Shown in pieces: positions 10,829-19,575 of a DNA stretch of 64,000 nucleotides. Origin of the DNA: Gammaproteobacteria bacterium (GTDB taxonomy: Bacteria > Pseudomonadota > Gammaproteobacteria > HK1); NCBI GenBank assembly GCA_022826505.1, contig JAJDUQ010000052.1, positions 1-64,000 on the forward strand. The letters run 5' to 3'. Under the pieces are notes generated by a model, which saw nothing but the letters and a program-made list of their open reading frames with translations, was not told the DNA's origin and ran no database searches. The position numbers were made by a program, and so were the translations under genes. Positions within the stretch are counted from its first letter, which is position 1. Each line of letters begins with the position of its first letter.

Positions 10829-10886
10829 GCTGGTGGCTCCCTGTGGCTCGCTGCTACGCCGGTGTCGTGCAATCGAGTGGTCGCAG

Positions 10887-12149
10887 CTAGTGCGCCTGCG
10901 GACTGGCCCCGACGCCCTTCTCGTCGAGGATCTCGCCCCGGTGGAATCGGTCGAGCCGGAACGCCGCGTTGAGCGGATGCGGCTCGTCGTTGGCGATGGT
11001 CCAGGCGTGGCACCAGCCCGCCGCGGGGGTGGCCTTGAATCCGCCGTAGCACCAGCCGCCGTCGAGGTAGAGGCCCTTGACCGGCAGCTTGCCGAGGATC
11101 GGGCTGCCGTCCATCGTCATGTCCATCACCCCGCCCCAGGTCCGCATCAGCCGCAACCGACTGAGGAATGGGAAGAGCGAGATCGCACCCTGGATCACGT
11201 GTTCCAGCGTCGGCAGGTTTCCGCGCTGGGCGTAGGAGTTGTAGAAGTCCAGGCTGCCGCCCATCAGGATTTCGCCCTTGTCGGTCTGGCTGATGTAGCA
11301 GTGGGCCGCGCCGGAGGTCACCACCGTGTCGATGGCCGGCTTGAGCGGTTCGGTGACCGCCGCCTGCAGCACATGCGACTCGATGGGCAGCCGAATGCCG
11401 GCCATCGCCGCCAGACGCGAGCTGTTGCCCGCCACCGCGATGCCGACCTTCTTCGCCCCGATGTAGCCGCGCGTGGTCTCGATTCCGGCCACGCTGCCAT
11501 CATCGGTCCGGATGCCGGTGACCTCGCAGTTCTGGATGATGTCGATCCCGTACGAGTCCGCGCCCCGCGCAAATCCCCATGCCACCGCGTCGTGCCGGGC
11601 GGTCCCGCCGCGGCGCTGCACGAGTCCGCCGGTGACCGGAAAGCGCGCGTTGGGCGAGCAGTCGAGGAGCGGAACCATGGCCTGGACCTGGTCGACCGAG
11701 AGCCACTCCGCGTCGATGCCGTTCAGCCGCATCGCGTTGCCGCGGCGGCGTGCCCCGTCGATCTGGGAATCGTTGTGCGTGAGGTTCACCACCGCGCGCT
11801 GGCTGAACATCACGTTGTAGTTGAGATCGCTCGTGAGACCTTCCCACAGCTTCAGCGAGTGCTCGTAGAAGTGCGCGTTGGGCTCCAGCAGGTAGTTCGA
11901 GCGAACGATGGTGGTGTTGCGTCCGGTGTTGCCGCCGCCGAGCCAGCCCTTTTCCACCACCGCGACGTTGGTGAGGCCGTGGAGCTTGGCGAGGTAGTAC
12001 GCGGCCGCCAGTCCGTGACCGCCGGCGCCGACGATCACGACATCGTACTCGCGCTTGGGCTCCGGACTGCGCCACGCCAGCGGCCACCGCTGGTGGTGGC
12101 TCAGCGCATTTCTGGCAAGGCTGAAGATGGAATAGCGCACGCTTGGCAT
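10887..12149 (-). CDS. soxB: sarcosine oxidase beta subunit
   Basis: YDVVIVGAGGHGLAAAYYLAKLHGLTNVAVVEKGWLGGGNTGRNTTIVRSNYL. Confidence 0.95.
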   Translation of the reverse strand: MPSVRYSIFSLARNALSHHQRWPLAWRSPEPKREYDVVIVGAGGHGLAAAYYLAKLHGLTNVAVVEKGWLGGGNTGRNTTIVRSNYLLEPNAHFYEHSLKLWEGLTSDLNYNVMFSQRAVVNLTHNDSQIDGARRRGNAMRLNGIDAEWLSVDQVQAMVPLLDCSPNARFPVTGGLVQRRGGTARHDAVAWGFARGADSYGIDIIQNCEVTGIRTDDGSVAGIETTRGYIGAKKVGIAVAGNSSRLAAMAGIRLPIESHVLQAAVTEPLKPAIDTVVTSGAAHCYISQTDKGEILMGGSLDFYNSYAQRGNLPTLEHVIQGAISLFPFLSRLRLMRTWGGVMDMTMDGSPILGKLPVKGLYLDGGWCYGGFKATPAAGWCHAWTIANDEPHPLNAAFRLDRFHRGEILDEKGVGASPQAH

Positions 12150-12515
12150 CCCTGGATCCGGCCCGCGGTGAATATACACGCGATTGCCTCGAATTCACTG
12201 CGATTTCGGGAAATTCGCCGTAAACCGCGCCATCAGGACCGGACCAGCTTCGTACGGTTCCGGCGGGGGGCCGGAGCAGCCGAATGGAGACGTTCGAGGT
12301 GTAGCAAAATAGCTACAAGACGCAGACCGCATGCGCGCGGACGGGGATCTCGTCGGTCTCGACGAAATCGTCCACGTGGTTGGTGTGTGACATCGCCGGC
12401 CGTCGACTCGTTGACCGCATCTACACCCAGCCGCACCCGTCACGGCGCGGCTTGCAAGCATGTCCACGATTCGAAATCGAATTCCTCGACCGTCGCGTGA
12501 AGGGTGTGAAATGGA

Positions 12516-12627
12516 GGCGACCCGCACCAGCCGCACCCCGGCACTCGCGTCCGTCGCTGCCGCTGCTCCCTTCCGGGCCTGACGGGGTTCACGACCTGGC
12601 GATGCGAGGGGACCGATGCGAGCCGCC
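12516..12627 (-). ncRNA. ffs: signal recognition particle RNA, bacterial small (4.5S) type
   Basis: Minus-strand CCAGGUCGUGAACCCCGUCAGGCCCGGAAGGGAGCAGCGGCAG matches the conserved SRP apical domain; ends GGCGGCUCGCA/UGCGGGUCGCC pair. Confidence 0.93.
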
Positions 12628-12865
12628 ATCGACCGTGTCCTGAATCGCGAAGGGTGGCGAGGATATCATGTGTCCCGCTGCTGCTCCCAAACCTCTCGCC
12701 AGCGCCTGCGAGGCCGCTGCGCGAACCCGGAAGTACGAATGCTCGAGGCTTCAGGCGGTCCCCGCCTCCTCGAATCGCCGTTGAATTTGGTCAATATGCA
12801 CTCGGAGTACGCGCCGGTCCGAAGATTGCGGACTCGCGGCGGCTCACTTACCCTTTGCGGCCTCC

Positions 12866-12956
<91 letters not shown>

Positions 12957-13439
12957 ATATATCTTTAAAAACAATCACTTACGTAAATCATACCACAATT
13001 CGTACCACAAGAATAAAAAGCTTGAGTGACGCCACTTGGCGTTTTCTGAGCCCATCCTGACCACCGCAAAGCCTTCCTCCCCTCCTTCCTGCACCCGCTC
13101 GAAGACAGCGCTTTCTCTTGATGCCCGCGTCTCCGGTGGGGGGTTGATCGAACCCGTGCCCAGCCGCGCGGCCCGTCGTGCGGGGTTCGATCTGGACGAA
13201 AACGATCGGTGGGGGACACGACAGATGAGATCCAGCAAACGCACTCCGATCTCGTCGAGGAGATCCTCGGTGCGGCCGGTGAGCCGCATGTCGCTCGGCG
13301 AAAGCTCGACCGTACCGCGGGGGTGGTTGTAGTCGCAGATCAGCGGCCAGCGACACTGCAACAGCCAACAGCGTGCTGACGTCCCTGTGACGTCCCTGTG
13401 GTTGACGAACCTCACATATCTGTTCGACGATATCCTGCC

Positions 13440-13637
13440 ATGAAGGCTCGCCAGTTTCTCAGGAAACTCCGAGCGCGAGGCGCTACGGTGGACGCGGGCC
13501 GCGGCAAGGGCGGACACGTCTACGTGAGACACGGAGGCCGCAAGTCAATCGTCAAGATGCACGGCTCGAAAGATCTCGACAACAGCTACGTCAAGCTGGT
13601 CTGCCGCCAGCTCGGCATCGACCCCGAAGATCTGTAG
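13440..13637 (+). CDS. hicA: HicA-type mRNA interferase toxin
   Basis: MKARQFLRKLRARGATVDAGRGKGGHVYVRHGGRKSIVKMHGSKDL...RQLGIDPEDL. Confidence 0.8.
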   Translation: MKARQFLRKLRARGATVDAGRGKGGHVYVRHGGRKSIVKMHGSKDLDNSYVKLVCRQLGIDPEDL

Positions 13638-13648
13638 GAGCGACCGGC

Positions 13649-14077
13649 ATGCAGTTCCGCTATCCACTCGATCTCTTGTCGTCCGAAAGTCAGGTCATTG
13701 CGCGGGTGATCGACGTGCCCGAAGCCATCACCTTCGGGGAGGATGCCGAACACGCCATCCATGAAGCCGAAGATGCCCTCGTCGTCGCCCTAGGTGGCTA
13801 TATCGCCGACCGCGAACGGGTTCCGACCCCGAGCGAACCAGGTCCGGAGCAGCCCGCCGTCACATTGTCGCCGCTGGTGACGGCCAAGGTCGCACTCCAC
13901 AACGCAATGCTCGAACGCGACATGACGAAGGTCGCCCTGGCGCGCAAGCTCGGCGTCACCGAGACGATCGTGCGCAGACTGCTCGACCTCGATCATCGCT
14001 CGCATATCGGTCATGTCGAGCTGGCGCTGGAGCAGCTCGGGTACCGCCTCGTGACCTCGGTTGCGAAGGTCGCTTGA
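13649..14077 (+). CDS. hicB: HicB-type antitoxin
   Basis: HicB-like domain (GEDAEHAIHEAEDALVVALGGYIADRERVPTPSEP) plus C-terminal HTH; directly downstream of hicA. Confidence 0.85.
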   Translation: MQFRYPLDLLSSESQVIARVIDVPEAITFGEDAEHAIHEAEDALVVALGGYIADRERVPTPSEPGPEQPAVTLSPLVTAKVALHNAMLERDMTKVALARKLGVTETIVRRLLDLDHRSHIGHVELALEQLGYRLVTSVAKVA

Positions 14078-14146
14078 ACGCCTGCCGGGTGCAAGCGGGT
14101 ACTCCGGGTCGTGGTTGCCGGAGCGAGTTCAGGGTGATGGGGGAGC

Positions 14147-14659
14147 ATGATGATGCGGCCCATTCATCCTTGGGGGCGACCCGACCGCCTAACGCAATGG
14201 CGAGCGACCCTCAACAGGCTCCGCTCTAGTTCTTGCGTTTTCGACCTCATGGTCGAAGTCGCTGGCCATTTCATGGAGGAGGAACACTCGAGATACGCGA
14301 TGACGGGGCACTCGCTCGGCGGTGCCGTCGCGCAACACGTCGGCCAACATTACAGCCAGAGCCGGACCAGCCAAGGGTTTCGCGCGTTCGCGTTCAACGC
14401 ACTCGGAACCGACGCGCAGGCCAATCCAGCGATTCTCCAAAGCTTCGTGATCGACGGAGATCCGGTGCCAGCCATCGGGGCACGCATTGGCCAGGTCCAA
14501 GCAGGACGGGTGGTGCGCTTCACGCCGCCGGACTCGGACGACTGGAGGATTCCGGCACGGTTTTCATTGGACCGCCACCGGCTGTCTAGCGTTCAACGAG
14601 CACTCTGCCACTGCATGAAAGGCAGAGGAGCCTTGACCGTCAATCCAGCGTACCAATGA
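14147..14659 (+). pseudogene. fragment of a class-3-lipase-like / alpha-beta hydrolase
   Basis: GHSLGGAVAQHVGQ nucleophile elbow and FNALGTDAQ; too short for a full lipase. Confidence 0.4.
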
Positions 14660-15072
14660 GCGGCGCTCCGCCAGCAGAGGCTCGAGCAACGTAATCGGAG
14701 CCGAGTCGCAACAAGAACATCGGAACGGGTCGCGCAGGCGCGAAGCACGTATCGACCGCGCCCCGGGTCCGCATCGCGCAGCCCCGGGGCGGGCGTGGGG
14801 TAGCTGAGTGCTGATGGGCGATCCGCTGCCTCGCTGAGCGAGACGGGCGGAGCCGCAGCAAGAGCTGCGAGAGTGCCCTGTGACGCCTTACGCTGCCGAC
14901 CCAGGCGGCGGCTGCGGCGTGCCGGTTGTCCGACAGTGGCCGCGAGCACGGTTTCGGCGCGCCGCGCTTGCAAGCGTTGCGCTTCGTCCGCACGGCCAGG
15001 GAGTGCCCCCGGCCCCGCTTGCAACGCCACGCGCCACGGCTCGGAGGCATCGTCAATCCCGGGGGGTTCCCC

Positions 15073-15110
15073 GGTCACCGCACCGGACCGTGAGGTCCCG
15101 TGCGGTGACC
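15073..15110. repeat. hairpin-forming inverted repeat (17-bp arms, one mismatch, GTGA loop on plus strand)
   Basis: ggtcaccgcaccggacc-gtga-ggtcccgtgcggtgacc. Confidence 0.8.
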
Positions 15111-15230
15111 GCCTCGCCGTTTGGCTTGAGCGGGCCCGCCTCCGCTTCGGAGTAGCCCGTCGTGCCTGGGGCGGGGCGTTAAGCCCGCGCGACATCGCGA
15201 TGGATCGCGATACGGCACCTGATTGCGCCT

Positions 15231-15366
15231 TGCGGGCGTCGTGCACGTAGTACAGGTACAGGAACGGCTCGTGCAGTGTCGCCAGGTCGTCGCGTTCGAG
15301 TTTCGCCCGTTCCAGGGTGCTCGACATGGAGCGGGGATGGCACCACAGGAAGACGAGCCTGTTCAC
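15231..15366 (-). pseudogene. N-terminal remnant of a sulfotransferase-family gene
   Basis: RLVFLWCHPRSMSSTLERAKLERDDLATLHEPFLYLYYVHD then unrelated sequence; GTG start overlaps RND stop (GTGA). Confidence 0.55.
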
Positions 15367-18300
15367 TCCTCGCCCCCCCGTCTTCCCGCATTCCAGGACA
15401 AGAAACGCTCGCGCCACGCCAGCAGGGCCGGTACGAAAAACAGGACGACGAGGGTCGAGAAGGCGAGCCCGAACGCAATCGTCACCGCTATCGGAATCAG
15501 AAACTGTGCCTGCAACGAGGTCTCGAACATGAGCGGGGTGAGACCCGCGACGGTCGTGAAGCTCGTCAGGAGCACCGCGCGAAGGCGCAGGCAGGCGGCC
15601 TCCTCGATCGCGGCGGCGCCCGGCAGGCGCTCCCGGAGCCCTTCGTAGAACGTGACGAGGACGATGGAGTTGTTCACCACGATCCCCGAGAGCGCGAAGA
15701 AGCCCAGTACGGAGAGCATGGACGCGTCGATATCCATCACGTAGTGGCCCACCAGCACCCCCACGAGACCAAACGGGATGGCGGTCATCACCAGCAGCGG
15801 CAATCCGTAGGAGCCGAAGACCCAGGCCAAGATGAGGAAGATCAGCGCCAGCGCGACGACGAGGCCCGTGCGCATGTCTCCAAGGGTCCGCTCCTCGGTC
15901 CTGCTCCGGCCCTCGAGCGAGTACTCGACGGTGTGACGGCGGCCGATCTCGGGCAGAATCCGCTCGAACAGCACCCGGTTGACGTCGCGCGCGGTCGTGA
16001 CCCGCGCATCGATGTTCGCGGTGACGTTGACCGCAAGCCGTCCGTCGGTATGGCGCAGCACGTCGAATCCGCGCCGGAAGCGGAGGTTCGCCACCGTGTC
16101 GAGGGGTACCGTCGCCCCGGACGGAGAGACGACCCCGACCGCGCCGAGGCTCGCGAGACGGTTGCGTTCCGCGTCCGGGAGCATCACCCGCACCTCGATC
16201 TCGGCGTCCTCGTCCTGGAAGACCTGCGCGAGACGTCCGTCGTACGCGGCACGGAGCTGTCTCCCCACATCCGCCACCGTGAACCCGAGCGCTTCACCCA
16301 CCGGCGTGAGCTCGAAGACGAGCTGCCTCCGACCATGCGGCATGTTGTCGGCGACGGAGAGGGCGCCCGGCACTGCGGCAAGGCGGACCACCATCTCGGA
16401 TGCCGCTGCCTTGAGGGTTGCGGGGTCGTGCCCGACGAGCTTCGTATCGCTGTCCGCGCCCGGGGGACCGATCGCGGCCTCCGAGATGACCACCGAATCG
16501 ACGCCCGGCCGATCCGGTACATGGCGTTCCCAGGCCTGCATGGCCTGCGCGTTGCGCGTCCGGCGGCGATCGGAGTCGACGAGCTGGACCGCCACCACCC
16601 CTTCGTCGGCTCCGAGCCGCACGTACGCAAGCCTGACGAAGTCCTCGCCGACCTCGCGCTCCGCCGCGCGCAGCGCCCGCTCGACCTCCAGCACGTAGGC
16701 CCGCATCCGCTCGCGCGGCGTCCCCGCAACGAACCGGACGTCGGCATGGACAAAGCTCGTCTCGGGCGTCGGAAAGAAGTGGAATTTGAGGTGGCCGCCA
16801 AGCACCAGACCAGCCGCGGCGAGCAGCATCGCCAGACCCAGGGCGAGGACGATGGCGGGCGCGGCCACCGCGCCGCGCACCATCGGCCGGAACACTCGCT
16901 CCCGAAACCGCTCGACTCCGGCGTCGATGGCGGTGCGCATCCGCCCGGCCCGTTCGCGGGGCGGGAAGTGGGCGCGCAGATGGCCAGGCAGGATCAGGAA
17001 GCATTCGACGACCGATGCCGCGATGACGCAGATCACCACCAGCGGGATCTGGAACAGGAACTGCCCGATGAACCCGCCCACCATGAGCAGCGGAACGAAC
17101 GCCGCGATCGTGGTCAAGGCCGCTGCCATGACGGGGACGAGCATGCGCCGTGCGCCACGTTCGGCCGCTTCGGCCGGCGCCGCTCCCCGCTGGAAATGCG
17201 CCAGCCCGTCCTCCCCGACCACGATTGCATCGTCGACGATGATGCCGATCGCCATGATGAACGCGATCAGGCTGACCATGTTGATGCTGCCGCCGGCCAG
17301 CCAGAGGGCGGCAAGCGCCGCCATGAAAGATACCGGGATCCCGATGGCTACCCAGAACGCTACCCGTCCGTTCAGCAGCAGAAACAGGATGACGAGCACG
17401 AGCACGAGCCCGCCGCCGCCGTTCTTCAGCAGCAGCGCGAGTCGATCCCACACGCGCGACCACGGCTCGTTCAGGACATGGATGGTCACGCTCGGGGGCA
17501 GCGCCGATTCGGCCCTTTCGAGCCAGTCGCGCAGCTTCTTCCCCAGCTCCAGGGTGTCGCCGGTGGTGCTGCGCTGAAGGTCGAACACCACCGCGGGCCG
17601 TCCCTCGTGGAGCACCTCGATCTGACTGGGCCGCGGGCGGCGCTCGAGCACCGCGACGTCCCTGATCTCGATCCGCCGTCCCCGCTCGTCGGCGAGCACC
17701 GGGATCCGTTCGAACTCCACTTCCCGGCGGCGCTGTGCGAGGGCGCGCAACTGAATCGCGAAGTCGTCACGCCCGACCGTCCCCGCCGGCATGTCCCGGC
17801 TGTACCGGTCCACACGGTCCGCGATTGCATCGAGCGAAAGGCCCAACTCACGCAAGGTCGCGCTCGCCACCTGGATCGCGACCTCTTCCTCCGGATCGCC
17901 CTCGATCTCCACCCGATCGATCCCGACATCCAGCAGATCGCGCTTGATGCCGCGTGCGAGGCGACGCAGCGCCACACGGCTCTCAGGGCCGGTGAGAAGC
18001 AACGTGGCGATGGTCTCGTAGACCTTGCGCTCAGCCACGGCGGGCGAGCCTGCGGACTCCGGCAGGCTGCGCATCGCGTCCAACCGATCCTTGATCTCGT
18101 CCACCGCCTCGTCGATGTCCGTCTCTTCCCGGAACTTCAGGCGCAGGGCGGTCCTGCCGTCGCTGGTGGTGGAGGTGATCTCGTCGAGTCCGTCGAGCGT
18201 GCGCAACTCCGCGTGAAGGGGCAGGGTAATCCGGTTCGCGACGTCCTCCGCCCCGGCGCCCGTCCAGGCCACATCAACCGTCACCACGGCTCGGGCCACG

Positions 18301-18410
18301 TCCGGGAGGTACTGGCGGTCGAGCTCGCCGAGGGCGACCGCACCCGCCAGGATCATCAGCGCCATGAGGAGATTCGGCGCCACCGGGTGGCGCACGAAGA
18401 GACCGATCAA
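15363..18410 (-). CDS. RND-family efflux permease (AcrB/HAE1-like)
   Basis: about 1015 aa; IAFIMAIGIIVDDAIVVGED, repeated TM clusters, typical RND layout. Confidence 0.92.
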   Translation of the reverse strand: MIGLFVRHPVAPNLLMALMILAGAVALGELDRQYLPDVARAVVTVDVAWTGAGAEDVANRITLPLHAELRTLDGLDEITSTTSDGRTALRLKFREETDIDEAVDEIKDRLDAMRSLPESAGSPAVAERKVYETIATLLLTGPESRVALRRLARGIKRDLLDVGIDRVEIEGDPEEEVAIQVASATLRELGLSLDAIADRVDRYSRDMPAGTVGRDDFAIQLRALAQRRREVEFERIPVLADERGRRIEIRDVAVLERRPRPSQIEVLHEGRPAVVFDLQRSTTGDTLELGKKLRDWLERAESALPPSVTIHVLNEPWSRVWDRLALLLKNGGGGLVLVLVILFLLLNGRVAFWVAIGIPVSFMAALAALWLAGGSINMVSLIAFIMAIGIIVDDAIVVGEDGLAHFQRGAAPAEAAERGARRMLVPVMAAALTTIAAFVPLLMVGGFIGQFLFQIPLVVICVIAASVVECFLILPGHLRAHFPPRERAGRMRTAIDAGVERFRERVFRPMVRGAVAAPAIVLALGLAMLLAAAGLVLGGHLKFHFFPTPETSFVHADVRFVAGTPRERMRAYVLEVERALRAAEREVGEDFVRLAYVRLGADEGVVAVQLVDSDRRRTRNAQAMQAWERHVPDRPGVDSVVISEAAIGPPGADSDTKLVGHDPATLKAAASEMVVRLAAVPGALSVADNMPHGRRQLVFELTPVGEALGFTVADVGRQLRAAYDGRLAQVFQDEDAEIEVRVMLPDAERNRLASLGAVGVVSPSGATVPLDTVANLRFRRGFDVLRHTDGRLAVNVTANIDARVTTARDVNRVLFERILPEIGRRHTVEYSLEGRSRTEERTLGDMRTGLVVALALIFLILAWVFGSYGLPLLVMTAIPFGLVGVLVGHYVMDIDASMLSVLGFFALSGIVVNNSIVLVTFYEGLRERLPGAAAIEEAACLRLRAVLLTSFTTVAGLTPLMFETSLQAQFLIPIAVTIAFGLAFSTLVVLFFVPALLAWRERFLSWNAGRRGGEE

Positions 18411-18602
18411 GCCATCGCTCCGCGGTCGCGTCCGTCCCTACTGTACCGGCAGACCTCCGAAGCGGCGATGCGGTCTCCGGCGGTCTCCGGCGCCCCGAAA
18501 AGGGAGGCGGGTCCGGCCCCTGCACCGGCCGAGTCGTCGGAGCCCCACTCGTGCCGGCGAGTCGGTACTGCCGCACCCCAAACATGGCAGAATTATCCAG
18601 TC

Positions 18603-19523
18603 ATGCTGGGAAGCCCACTCTTTCGCGACCGGGCACTGATCCGCAGCGCACAGCCGGAGCCGCTCGACGATCTCCTGCGGGTCACCGCTCCGCACGAATG
18701 GCTGCTGCTCGCCTGCCTTGCCGCCACCCTGCTCGCCGCCGCCTTGTGGGGTGGTCTCACCCGCGTGGAGCAGACTGTGTCCGGGGCCGGCGCGCTCGTG
18801 CAACCGGGCGAGCGTTACGCCGTAGTCTCCGCCGCATCGGGGGTCGTCACGGAAGTCACGGCGGAAGTGGGGGATCGGGTCGAGGCCGGTGAGGAGATCG
18901 CCCGTCTCGATCTGCCGGAGCTTCGCTGGCGTCTGCGGATCTCCCGCGCGCGGGTCGCCCTGCTCGAGGAACGGGCGAGGAGTCCGGAGGCTCCGCCCGG
19001 AAGCTGGCTGGATGCGGAGCTGGCCGCCGCCCGCGCGGAAGTGCTCGAGCTCGCGGCCCTCGACACGGCCGGAGCCGTCATCGTCAGCCCGCGTGCCGGC
19101 GAGATCACCGCGAACGGCCTCGTCGCAGGACAGGCGATCGGCGTCGGCGAGTCGGTGGCCGAGGTCCGCACCGGCCTCCGCCGCGAACCGGAAGCAGTCC
19201 TGTTCGTCGCGCCCGAGCAGAGCCGGCGCATCGACGCCGGCATGAAGGCGAGGGTCACGGTCACGGACCGATCCGGCGCCCGGGTCTTTGCCGGCGAGGT
19301 CGCCGAGGTATCCGCGCGGCCGGTGGATCTTCCCTCGTGGCTCTCGCGGATCGGAGTTGTGTCGTCCGAGGCGCCCGGTTCTCCCCGCCATCTGGTCAGG
19401 CTGACCGTGCGCGGCGCCGGAGATGCGCGGATGCCGGACGGTGTGCCGTGCCGGGTCGAGATCGTGGTGGCGCGGCGCTCGCCGCTCGGTCTGCTGGTGT
19501 CGTCGGCCGGGCGCCCGCGGTGA
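18603..19523 (+). CDS. NHLM-type bacteriocin/RiPP system secretion protein (HlyD-like membrane fusion protein)
   Basis: SGAGALVQPGERYAVVSAASGVVTEVTAEVGDRVEAGEEIARLDLPELR; precedes two ABC genes; nested at the 3' end of a spurious 1415-aa ORF. Confidence 0.8.
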   Translation: MLGSPLFRDRALIRSAQPEPLDDLLRVTAPHEWLLLACLAATLLAAALWGGLTRVEQTVSGAGALVQPGERYAVVSAASGVVTEVTAEVGDRVEAGEEIARLDLPELRWRLRISRARVALLEERARSPEAPPGSWLDAELAAARAEVLELAALDTAGAVIVSPRAGEITANGLVAGQAIGVGESVAEVRTGLRREPEAVLFVAPEQSRRIDAGMKARVTVTDRSGARVFAGEVAEVSARPVDLPSWLSRIGVVSSEAPGSPRHLVRLTVRGAGDARMPDGVPCRVEIVVARRSPLGLLVSSAGRPR

Positions 19524-19575
19524 AGGGCGCAGCGCGCCCGGCCGTCGAGCGCATCCGCTGTCCGTCGGTGCGCTG

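Noticed and set aside
12195-12629. 144-aa minus-strand ORF
   Set aside because: Largely overlaps the SRP RNA gene on the same strand; noncoding.
15073-15110. Group II intron domain V
   Set aside because: Long hairpin with a GNRA-like loop on one strand, but lacks the AGC triad context and two-nucleotide bulge, and no reverse transcriptase is nearby.
15276-19523. 1415-aa plus-strand ORF
   Set aside because: Most is antisense to the RND gene; only its 3' part from ATG 18603 is the genuine membrane fusion protein.
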